15,916 nucleotides of DNA from an uncultured Lachnospiraceae bacterium (GTDB lineage: Bacteria; Bacillota; Clostridia; Lachnospirales; Lachnospiraceae), in contig CAJUJK010000046.1 in the NCBI GenBank assembly GCA_910586705.1, forward strand, positions 1 through 15,916, read 5' to 3'. How positions within the stretch are numbered: position 1 is the stretch's first letter; every line of letters begins with the position of its first letter. Positions 1-6,875 of the stretch are shown here, one piece after another. Under the pieces are notes generated by a model that saw only the letters and a program-made list of their open reading frames with translations, was not told the DNA's origin and made no database searches. The translations under genes were made by a program, and so were the position numbers.

Positions 1-347
1 GGGCCAGTCAAGGTTTCGACAGGGGTCTTGCAGCTGGAGAAGCTATCCGCAGGCTGATGCGTCAAATCGCAAACTTAAACACAAACGCTGAAGATAATTT
101 AGCATACGCTGCCTAAAGGCAGCTGTCCGCCTTAGTGCACCTACACATTAAGATCCGGGCATCATCTATGTAGGAAACGACGCAGGGGACGCCTCTTACC
201 TGCGGGCGTATCAGAGGCTACTGAATCCACGGGGGTGTCGGTCTCCCTGTGGAGGAGGGAATGAGGAGCAATCCGCAATGAGCGACTATGATAGTAGAAG
301 GACAGGGAATGGGCTTTTGGACACGGGTTCGACTCCCGTCTGGTCCA
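1..347 (+). ncRNA. ssrA: transfer-messenger RNA (tmRNA), one-piece form
   Basis: This is the RNA that rescues stalled ribosomes and tags the unfinished protein for degradation. The 5' end GGGCCAG (1-7) pairs over seven bases with CTGGTCC (340-346), forming the tRNA-like acceptor stem. The T arm is ACGGG / TTCGACT / CCCGT at 323-339. The internal reading frame starts with resume codon GCA at 69 and stops with TAA at 114-116, encoding the tag ANLNTNAEDNLAYAA, which has the usual hydrophobic end ending in AA. The 3' CCA is not encoded: A347 is followed by CT, so CCA would be added after transcription. The gene begins at the first base of the window, so its promoter is outside. The order of 5' tRNA half, tag, pseudoknot region and 3' tRNA half is the ordinary one-piece layout. 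Confidence 0.97.
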
Positions 348-352
348 CTCGG

Positions 353-397
353 AAAGTTCTTAAAATGCCGGATGTTTGCGTTTTAAGAACTTTTTTT
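353..397 (+). terminator. rho-independent terminator of the tmRNA gene
   Basis: A perfect 13-bp inverted repeat (353-365 with 381-393) with a 15-nt loop runs into a T tract at 391-397. The hairpin starts six bases after the mature tmRNA end. The A-rich 5' arm also makes it a possible terminator for the opposite strand. Confidence 0.92.
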
Positions 398-453
398 GTG
401 TAAAAAACAGAATACATACAGGCAATGCACGCGTGGATTCTTTCACAATTTAC

Positions 454-482
454 TGGACATAGTTTTCATTTGGCTGTAAAAT
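454..482 (+). promoter_or_regulatory. sigma-A type promoter for the chemoreceptor gene
   Basis: TGGACA (454-459) and TAAAAT (477-482) each match the consensus at five of six positions and are separated by exactly 17 bp. The predicted start is near 489, giving a 40-nt leader before the ATG at 530. The region from the tmRNA terminator to this promoter shows no other feature. Confidence 0.62.
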
Positions 483-529
483 AAAAAGAAATATGGTTAA
501 TTTTTACCACGGGGAGAGAGGGGCTTATT

Positions 530-2254
530 ATGACGGAAGAAAAAAGGGGTACGAAAAGCAGGGAGAAGGGGAATGTCCTGCAGTCTTTGAGGACGAAGAT
601 AGTCGGGGTTATGATACTGGCGATGGTGATTTTGTCGGTATGCCTCTCTGTCGTGCTGATTAGGAATCTGCGGATTCCGCTGATGAATCTGAACCAGAGC
701 TATCTTTACGATCTGGCGCTGGCATATGGAGATAAGCTGCAGACGCAGATCGAGGTGCAGGGATATAACACGGCGACCCATTATAATAATCTGGCGGATT
801 CCCTCGGTGAGGTTGGACTCAAAGGCACGGAATCCAGTTACGCCTATCTGGTTTCATCGGAAGGGATGATGCTCTATCACCCCACAAAGGAAAAGGTCGG
901 CCAGCCGGTGGAAAATGAAGTGGTGAAGGCTGTGGTTGCGGAGATCGCCACAGGCGTTGTCCCGGAGCCGAATGTTGTGGAGTACGATTTTAATGGTTCC
1001 ATGAAGTATGCGGCTTACTATGTGACGGAGCGGGGACATTGTATACTGGTGATCTCGGTGGATGAGGATGAACTGATGAGCACCGTACACCGGGTTACGC
1101 TGACAGGAACCGCATGTACGGTTGTCATGGTTATCATTGCCAGCATTATCGGATTTTTCTTTGTGAGCAGGATCATAAACCCCATCATCAAGGTGACGGG
1201 CGTGGTGGGACAGCTTGCGCATATGGACTTTTCTGAGATCGAAGGGCAGGAAAAGCTGACGGCGCGGGCGGATGAGACAGGGCAGATGAGCCGTGCCGTG
1301 GCGGAACTTCGCAGGCAGCTTGTGGAAGTCGTGGGCGATCTGCGCGGGCAGAGCGAAAAGCTGTTCGAGGCTTCCGATGTCCTGAACGTGAACGCCTCCG
1401 AGACGGCGACCACGGTGGAGCAGGTGGAGAAGGCGGTTTCGGAAATATCCGACGGTGCGTCCTCGCAGGCGGACGAAACACAGAAAGCGACAGAAAATGT
1501 GATTCTGATGGGCAGCATGGTGGAGGAAACTACCAGACAGGTGGAGGAGCTTACCGACAATGCCAACGATATGAGAAAGTCCAGCGACGAGGCGTTTGAG
1601 ACACTACAGAATCTGGAGAAGATTAACGACCGGGCGCGAGAAGCCATCGACGTGATCTACGAGCAGACCAACACGACGAACGAATCTGCCATGAAGATCA
1701 GAGAGGCTACTTCCCTCATTACGTCCATTGCGGAGGAGACGAATTTACTCTCCCTGAATGCAAGCATAGAGGCGGCGAGAGCCGGCGAGCAGGGCAGAGG
1801 ATTTGCGGTGGTGGCAAGCCAGATCCAGAAACTGGCGGAGCAGTCCAATGATTCGGCGAGACAGATAGAAAATATTATTGATTCCCTGATCGAGGATTCC
1901 CAGAAGTCCGTGGCGACGATGGAGGATGTGAAGAAGATCATGGAGAGCCAGAGTGAGAGCGTGGGCAGGACGAACGAGCGCTTTGCGCAGGTGAGAAGCG
2001 GCATTACCCAGTCCCTTGACGGCGTGAACCAGATCGCGGATAAGACGAAGAGACTGGATGAGGCGAGAGTGAATGTGGTGGATGTGGTGCAGAATCTGAC
2101 TGCCATCGCTGAGGAAAATGCGGCGAGCACGGAGGAGACTTCCGCTTCCGTCACGGAGGTGAGCACCATCGTGTACAGCATTTCCGAGAATGCGGCGAAG
2201 CTCAAAGAGGTGGCGGAGCATCTGGAGCAGAGCATGAGTATTTTCAAAATCTGA
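530..2254 (+). CDS. methyl-accepting chemotaxis protein with single-Cache-like sensor
   Basis: A transmembrane chemoreceptor that would pass an extracellular signal to the CheA/CheW complex. The 574 residues read: short charged N-terminus, TM1 (about 23-45), extracellular sensor of about 140 residues (47-187) including the Cache-like stretch YAYLVSSEGMMLYHP near 104-118, TM2 (190-213), HAMP (214-268) and a long helical signalling domain (about 280-570). The highly conserved hairpin tip that contacts CheA/CheW is at 402-429 (EETNLLSLNASIEAARAGEQ and following). No NWETF-type CheR tether is present at the C-terminus, which ends FKI. The ATG has a purine-rich site (GGGGAGAGAGGGG, 511-523). No cheA, cheW, cheR or cheB lies in this window, so it must work with a chemotaxis system encoded elsewhere. 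The ligand cannot be told from sequence; the sensor lacks the Arg-x-Trp-Tyr amino-acid motif seen in the cyclase at 11759. Confidence 0.95.
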   Translation: MTEEKRGTKSREKGNVLQSLRTKIVGVMILAMVILSVCLSVVLIRNLRIPLMNLNQSYLYDLALAYGDKLQTQIEVQGYNTATHYNNLADSLGEVGLKGTESSYAYLVSSEGMMLYHPTKEKVGQPVENEVVKAVVAEIATGVVPEPNVVEYDFNGSMKYAAYYVTERGHCILVISVDEDELMSTVHRVTLTGTACTVVMVIIASIIGFFFVSRIINPIIKVTGVVGQLAHMDFSEIEGQEKLTARADETGQMSRAVAELRRQLVEVVGDLRGQSEKLFEASDVLNVNASETATTVEQVEKAVSEISDGASSQADETQKATENVILMGSMVEETTRQVEELTDNANDMRKSSDEAFETLQNLEKINDRAREAIDVIYEQTNTTNESAMKIREATSLITSIAEETNLLSLNASIEAARAGEQGRGFAVVASQIQKLAEQSNDSARQIENIIDSLIEDSQKSVATMEDVKKIMESQSESVGRTNERFAQVRSGITQSLDGVNQIADKTKRLDEARVNVVDVVQNLTAIAEENAASTEETSASVTEVSTIVYSISENAAKLKEVAEHLEQSMSIFKI

Positions 2255-2276
2255 CGGACGTCTTTGAGGGGTATTT

Positions 2277-2843
2277 ATGGAGAAGCGCGAAGATGATTTT
2301 GTCGTCGGTGGCTACCGCTTTGCAACGATCGCGGATGCGGAGACGGCGAGAATGGAAGTAAAAAAGGTAGAGAATCTGGAAGAACGGCTCGATTACCGCA
2401 AGCCCCAGAACGTACTGCTGGTCTATAACCGGGCGGTGGAAAACCAAGTGTTCCTGACGCCCATCGGGTTAAGCTATCTACAGAAAATGCAGAAGGAAAT
2501 GACGAAGTGGGGCGTGCCTGCGGATAAGATACAGCCGGTGCCCCTCCGCGGGACCTTCAGCAACAAGACGGCGAACAGCCGCTCGATCAAAATGAGCGTC
2601 GCAAAGCGGCATCCTGAATACCAGGGGCGGTTTGTGACGTCGGTGCTGATCAATGTGGTGCTGGTATTCCTTGTGGCGGCGATGCTCGCCATTGCGTGGA
2701 ACAGCGAGACCCCCAATATTGTGAATTACAGGCAGGCTGTGGTGAATGAGTATTCGGAGTGGGAACAGGAACTGACCAGACGGGAGAATGCGCTCCGCGA
2801 GGCGCAGCGCAAACTGGAGAACGGGCAGTTAAAGGAACAATGA
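2277..2843 (+). CDS. single-pass membrane protein of unknown function
   Basis: I do not recognise this 188-residue protein. It starts 22 nt after the chemoreceptor stop behind a clear GAGGGG site (2266-2271), so the two are probably co-transcribed. It has a soluble N-terminal part (1-95) with mixed charge, a basic stretch (about 96-118, rich in Lys and Arg), one hydrophobic segment (about 120-141), and a C-terminal tail (150-185) rich in Glu, Arg and Gln that should form a short coiled coil. The basic stretch before the membrane segment predicts N-terminus in the cytoplasm and the coiled coil outside (positive-inside rule). There is no signal peptide, lipobox or catalytic motif that I can see. 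The single TM with an external coiled coil is reminiscent of cell-division or scaffold proteins, but that is only a resemblance. Its setting, between a receptor and a regulator, suggests a signalling or envelope role. Confidence 0.85.
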   Translation: MEKREDDFVVGGYRFATIADAETARMEVKKVENLEERLDYRKPQNVLLVYNRAVENQVFLTPIGLSYLQKMQKEMTKWGVPADKIQPVPLRGTFSNKTANSRSIKMSVAKRHPEYQGRFVTSVLINVVLVFLVAAMLAIAWNSETPNIVNYRQAVVNEYSEWEQELTRRENALREAQRKLENGQLKEQ

Positions 2844-2844
2844 C

Positions 2845-2981
2845 GTAACAATTCAGGAATTTGCACTTGCTGCAAAGTCCGTGAGAATGTGTAGAGGTTG
2901 AGAAGAATCCGGTCTCTTTGCCGAAGACAAAACTGGAATAGACCGGATTCCGTAACTAGAAGCCGAAGGCTGAATAGTTAC
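2845..2981. repeat. 137-bp segment bounded by 12-bp inverted repeats, with nested hairpins
   Basis: The ends are GTAACAATTCAG (2845-2856) and CTGAATAGTTAC (2970-2981), inverted copies matching at 11 of 12 bases. The left copy begins one base after the stop of the preceding gene. Inside are TTTGCA/TGCAAA (2860-2865 with 2871-2876), an 11-bp perfect inverted repeat (2905-2915 with 2940-2950), and a compound hairpin where GTAACTA (2952-2958) pairs with TAGTTAC (2975-2981) around AGCC-GAA-GGCT (2961-2971). No flanking target duplication is visible and there is no open frame that looks coding. It may be a small palindromic mobile element or a structured 5' leader of the response regulator gene. 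The arms are seen; the role is inferred. Confidence 0.6.
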
Positions 2982-2999
2982 AGAGAGGCAGGGCGGTAT

Positions 3000-3680
3000 A
3001 TGGATAAGTCGAAGATCCTCGTGGTGGACGATGAGAGCCGTATGCGTAAGCTGGTTCGGGATTTTCTGGTAAAGAATAATTATGAGGTGGTAGAGGCGGC
3101 TGACGGCGAGGAGGCGCTGGATCTCTTTTTTGAAAAAAATGATATGGATCTGGTGATTCTGGACGTGATGATGCCCAGGATGGACGGCTGGCAGGTGTGC
3201 CGGGAAATACGTGCATACTCCAAGGTCCCTATCATCATGCTCACGGCAAAGTCAGATGAGAGAGACGAACTTCTGGGCTTTGAACTGGGGGTGGACGAAT
3301 ATATCGCCAAACCCTTCAGTCCCAAAATTCTTGTGGCACGTGTGGAGGCGATCCTCAGAAGAACAGGGCAGGCGGCTGCGGAGATGATCGTGGAGGCGGG
3401 CGGTATCCGTCTTGACAAGCAGGCGCACAGCGTGACGGTGGAGGGAACGCCTGTTGATTTAAGCTACAAGGAATTTGAACTGCTCGCCTATTTCATGGAG
3501 AATAAAGGGATTGCCCTGTCCCGGGAAAAGATTTTAAACAGTGTCTGGAATTATGACTATTTCGGGGACGCCAGAACGATTGACACCCATGTGAAAAAGC
3601 TTCGCAGCAAGATGGGAGACAAAGGTGAACTGATCAAGACAATATGGGGCATGGGTTATAAATTCGAGGAAGAAAGTTGA
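3000..3680 (+). CDS. OmpR-family DNA-binding response regulator
   Basis: A two-component transcription factor of 226 residues, the usual family length. The receiver domain (1-121) has the acidic pair D10/D11, phospho-acceptor D55 in VILDVMMPRMDG, switch residue T82 and K104 in the KPF motif, so it should be phosphorylatable. A winged-helix DNA-binding domain follows (about 126-222) with the typical ending TIWGMGYKFE. I place the start at ATG 3000 because MDKSKILVVDDE is where the receiver fold begins; the frame stays open upstream to a TTG at 2898, but that stretch runs through the hairpin segment and has no protein-like character. Possible ribosome sites are GAGAGG (2983-2988) or AGGGCGG (2990-2996). 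It is followed 36 nt later by a hybrid kinase rather than the usual membrane kinase. Targets are unknown; the efflux promoter at 6763-6806 is a candidate. Confidence 0.95.
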   Translation: MDKSKILVVDDESRMRKLVRDFLVKNNYEVVEAADGEEALDLFFEKNDMDLVILDVMMPRMDGWQVCREIRAYSKVPIIMLTAKSDERDELLGFELGVDEYIAKPFSPKILVARVEAILRRTGQAAAEMIVEAGGIRLDKQAHSVTVEGTPVDLSYKEFELLAYFMENKGIALSREKILNSVWNYDYFGDARTIDTHVKKLRSKMGDKGELIKTIWGMGYKFEEES

Positions 3681-3716
3681 AAGAACTTCTAAAACTCAGT
3701 GATCGGGAGGTAAGGA

Positions 3717-6713
3717 ATGTCCAAGCGCTTGTTTTATAAGGAGGAACTGTTTTTTACGACAGAAGAAACAGAACTCGGGGATGAAAATCAGGACAAGATC
3801 ATAGAACTGTTGGGCAGAAATGTGGCGGTCGGCGTAGTCGGCGGGTTTTATGAGGAAGGATATCCCGTTTATTTTATCAGCTCATTTGCGCTCAACAATA
3901 TGGGGATGACCTATGAGCAGTTTATGGAGAAAACCGGCGGCTGCTATCTGAACGCGGTATATGGGCCGGACGAAACTATATTTACGAAGGTCTTTCTGCC
4001 GGGAGAAGAGGAAAAGCGGGAGTACCGTGTGATAAACGGGGAGGGAGAGCCTGTCTGGGTGCGCTCGATCAGGATGGAATCCACGTCCAAGGACGGCAGG
4101 AGGATATGGATCTCGGCAATCAGGATGATCGACGAACAGTACCGTGTCAGCCAGATGTCGCACGAGGCGTTCCGTATGCTGCAGGACACTTATTTCAGAA
4201 TCAGCGCCATCGACCTCAACAAAAATACGATCACGGATCTCAAATTTGTGGAGAGTGAGAAACTGGAAGCGGAACGGTTGAACGGCGATTACCGGATGAC
4301 CGTTGCGTCCTGCGCCAAGAACCATGTGGATAAAAAGGACAGTGAAAACTTTAAAAATATCATGGCGGTGGAAAATCTGAAACAAGTCTTTATGAACGGC
4401 GGCGCGCCGATTCATTTCAGTTATCTGCGTCTGGTGGCGGGAGAATGGAAATGGGTGCGCACGGAACTGGTGCCCGTGGAAAATTTCAGTGAGAACAACG
4501 CCAGAGTGATGTGGTATGTAAAAAACATCACAGAGGAGAAGGCAAGAGAGACAGAGATGACTGATCGGATGCTGCGGACGAATGCGGAACTGGTGCAGGC
4601 ACAGAAGGCGCTGGAAGAGGCGAATCTGAAAATCAAGGAGTCGAACCGTATGCTGCGCCGGAGTCTGAGCGCGGAGGAGCAGTACCGGCAGGCGATTGTC
4701 TCGGAAGCGGTTTTTGTATTTAACGTGAACGTCACGCAGAACCTGATCGAAGAAGAATTTTACGAGATCGTGGATGGGCAGATGGAGCCGGTGCTTTCCC
4801 GGATGGGCTTGGAAGCGCCCTGCAATGCGGACGATTTCTTCCTGCGCTGGAGCAAGGAACGGGTATTCCCGGAGGACAGGGAAGTCTATACGCAGACGCT
4901 TAATACCCATCATCTGCTGGAAGCTTACGAGCGGGGGGAGAACGAACTGATCATAGAAGTTGAAAGTTCGGGTTCGGACGAACAGCCCATCGTTCTGCGG
5001 CATACGATCCTGCTCACGAAGGACGGGGTCAGCGGCGATATTCTGGCTCTCAATAATGCCAAAGATATCACGGATGTCCGCGCAAAGGACAGGGAGACGA
5101 AGAAAGCGCTGTTGGACGCGTATGAGGCGGCAGACCGCGCCAACTGCGCCAAGACCGATTTCCTTTCCAAAATGTCCCACGATATCAGGACGCCCATGAA
5201 TGCGATTATCGGCATGACTGCCATCGCGGGAACCAAGCTGCACGATCCCGACGGGATGGAAGAGTGCCTTGCCAAGGTTTCCGCCGCGAGCAAACACCTG
5301 CTCTCGCTCATAAATGAGGTGCTCGACATGAGCAGGATCGAGTCGGGCGCGCTGACGCTCGATGAGGAGGAGTTTAACCTTCTGAATATTATTGACAGCA
5401 TGGTGAATATGCTCTCCGATGCCGCGCGGGAGAAGAAACAGAAGATAGAGTTCCGCGCCCACGGCGTTCAGAATACCAATGTGCGGGGAGATGCGAGACG
5501 GCTGCAGCAGATCTTTGCAAACGTGATAAGCAATTCCATCAAATATACGGAAGAAGGCGGGGCAATCAGCATAGAAATTACAGAAACGGCCTCGCAGCAG
5601 GAGCATGTCGGATGTTATGTGTTTGTGTTTAAGGACAATGGCATCGGCATGTCAGAGGAGTTTCTGCAGCACATTTATGATCCCTTTGAGCGGGCGGACG
5701 ATGTGCGTACCAGCAAAATTCAGGGGACCGGGCTTGGTCTGACCATCAGCCGGAATATCATACAGATGATGGGCGGAGATATTCAGATCGAGAGCGAGCT
5801 GGGGATCGGGACGATTGTGACGGTGACCGTGCCCTTAAAGTATCAGGTGCCGGGCGTGGTGAACAGGAAGGATCTCATCGGAAGAACGGTTCTTGTGGTG
5901 GACGATTCGCCTTTTGCCGGGGAGACGACCAATGTCCTGTTAAGCAGTATGGGGATGCGCGGCGAGTGGGTGCAGTCCGGCGAGGAAGCGTTGGACTATA
6001 TGAAGGAAAAACGGCGGAAAGGGGAAGATGTTTTTGCCATCCTGCTGGATGTGAATATGCCGGGTATGAACGGTATGGATACGGCGAAGGCGATACGCAG
6101 GCAGGAAGGTGTGGAAATTCCCATTATTCTCGTCTCCGCCCACGAATGGGTGGATATAGAAGTGGAAGCGCGGATGGCGGGCGTAAATTCGTTTATCAGA
6201 AAACCTTTCGACAAGACCAGACTGTTGACGGCGTTCCGCAATTTTATTCCCAGAGAGGTTGTAAAGCAGACGGAAGAGACGCTGGAGCTGGAGCAGATCG
6301 GGGAGGCGGATTATTCCGATAAGCGGATCCTCGTGGTGGAGGACAATGACCTGAACAGGGAAATTGCCACGGAAATTCTTTCCATGACGGGGGCAATGAT
6401 CGAGACGGCGGAGAACGGAAAGGAAGCCGTGGACATGGTGGTTGCTTCGGAAGAAGGCTACTATGACTTGATTCTCATGGATTTACAGATGCCCGTGATG
6501 AACGGGTATGAAGCGACGACGTCGCTCCGTGCCATGGAGCGGGAGGATGCCAGAAAGATGCCCATTGTGGCGATGACGGCGAACGCTTTTCTGGAGGACA
6601 TACAGCAGTCGAAAGCCTGCGGCATGAATGAACATATGTCAAAGCCACTGGATATTGACCAGCTGCAGCGGATGCTGGCGAGGTGGCTGACAAAGCAGAA
6701 CAGAAATACATAA
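3717..6713 (+). CDS. soluble hybrid histidine kinase, PAS-like sensors plus two receiver domains
   Basis: A 998-residue kinase with no membrane segment or signal peptide, so it should sense a cytoplasmic cue. Order: three degenerate PAS-like regions (about 30-140, 150-275 and 320-455; the latter two end in PAC-like NITEEKARE and DITDVRAKD), a coiled coil (280-318), HisKA with H488 in SKMSHDIRTPMNAIIG, and HATPase with N606, DNGIGM (640-645) and GTGLGL (670-675). Receiver 1 (about 723-845) has D729/D730, D778, S807 and K829; receiver 2 (about 869-993) has E875/D876, D922, T954 and K976. Both receivers keep every key residue. There is no HPt or DNA-binding output, so signal must leave by a separate HPt protein or by direct contact. 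The ATG has GGGAGG (3705-3710) six bases upstream, and the gene likely shares a transcript with the regulator before it. Confidence 0.95.
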   Translation: MSKRLFYKEELFFTTEETELGDENQDKIIELLGRNVAVGVVGGFYEEGYPVYFISSFALNNMGMTYEQFMEKTGGCYLNAVYGPDETIFTKVFLPGEEEKREYRVINGEGEPVWVRSIRMESTSKDGRRIWISAIRMIDEQYRVSQMSHEAFRMLQDTYFRISAIDLNKNTITDLKFVESEKLEAERLNGDYRMTVASCAKNHVDKKDSENFKNIMAVENLKQVFMNGGAPIHFSYLRLVAGEWKWVRTELVPVENFSENNARVMWYVKNITEEKARETEMTDRMLRTNAELVQAQKALEEANLKIKESNRMLRRSLSAEEQYRQAIVSEAVFVFNVNVTQNLIEEEFYEIVDGQMEPVLSRMGLEAPCNADDFFLRWSKERVFPEDREVYTQTLNTHHLLEAYERGENELIIEVESSGSDEQPIVLRHTILLTKDGVSGDILALNNAKDITDVRAKDRETKKALLDAYEAADRANCAKTDFLSKMSHDIRTPMNAIIGMTAIAGTKLHDPDGMEECLAKVSAASKHLLSLINEVLDMSRIESGALTLDEEEFNLLNIIDSMVNMLSDAAREKKQKIEFRAHGVQNTNVRGDARRLQQIFANVISNSIKYTEEGGAISIEITETASQQEHVGCYVFVFKDNGIGMSEEFLQHIYDPFERADDVRTSKIQGTGLGLTISRNIIQMMGGDIQIESELGIGTIVTVTVPLKYQVPGVVNRKDLIGRTVLVVDDSPFAGETTNVLLSSMGMRGEWVQSGEEALDYMKEKRRKGEDVFAILLDVNMPGMNGMDTAKAIRRQEGVEIPIILVSAHEWVDIEVEARMAGVNSFIRKPFDKTRLLTAFRNFIPREVVKQTEETLELEQIGEADYSDKRILVVEDNDLNREIATEILSMTGAMIETAENGKEAVDMVVASEEGYYDLILMDLQMPVMNGYEATTSLRAMEREDARKMPIVAMTANAFLEDIQQSKACGMNEHMSKPLDIDQLQRMLARWLTKQNRNT

Positions 6714-6718
6714 GACGG

Positions 6719-6757
6719 TGCCGGTTCCTTGAAAAAACAGGGAGCCGGCATTTTTTT
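6719..6757 (+). terminator. rho-independent terminator after the hybrid kinase
   Basis: TGCCGGTTCC (6719-6728) pairs with GGAGCCGGCA (6741-6750), ten pairs with one G-T wobble, followed by seven T residues (6751-6757). It begins five bases after the TAA stop and separates the signalling block from the efflux operon. Confidence 0.93.
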
Positions 6758-6762
6758 ACCAT

Positions 6763-6806
6763 ATTTAAGAAAGATAAAAAAAGTCTTAAATGTGGGCTGA
6801 TATACT
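6763..6806 (+). promoter_or_regulatory. efflux-operon promoter with operator-like dyad
   Basis: An extended -10 element, TGA directly before TATACT (6798-6806), lies 70 nt upstream of the adaptor gene. At the expected -35 position the sequence is A-rich and has no TTGACA-like box. Instead the region is covered by a perfect 8-bp inverted repeat, ATTTAAGA (6763-6770) and TCTTAAAT (6784-6791), with 13 bp between. A promoter lacking a -35 box under a dyad fits control by a bound regulator. Which regulator is not shown by the sequence. Confidence 0.5.
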
Positions 6807-6875
6807 TTACTTTTGCAGATAAATGGTTGTATTCTAAAAAACGGATATTGGGTGAACGGATTCGGAGGAGGCAGT

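Noticed and set aside
2845..2999. c-di-GMP (GEMM-I) riboswitch upstream of the regulator
   Set aside because: GCAAAG (2872-2877) and TTTGCCGA (2917-2924) recall parts of the GEMM core, but the conserved GGCAAACC helix and GNRA tetraloop hairpin are missing and the order does not fit.
2898..2999. N-terminal extension of the response regulator from TTG 2898
   Set aside because: The extra 34 residues are Arg-rich, run through inverted repeats and precede a receiver domain that begins normally at ATG 3000.
3882..5606. Long open frame of 574 codons on the - strand
   Set aside because: It lies wholly inside the hybrid kinase in antisense; the + strand product has complete kinase motifs, while this product is rich in His, Arg and Leu without any domain.
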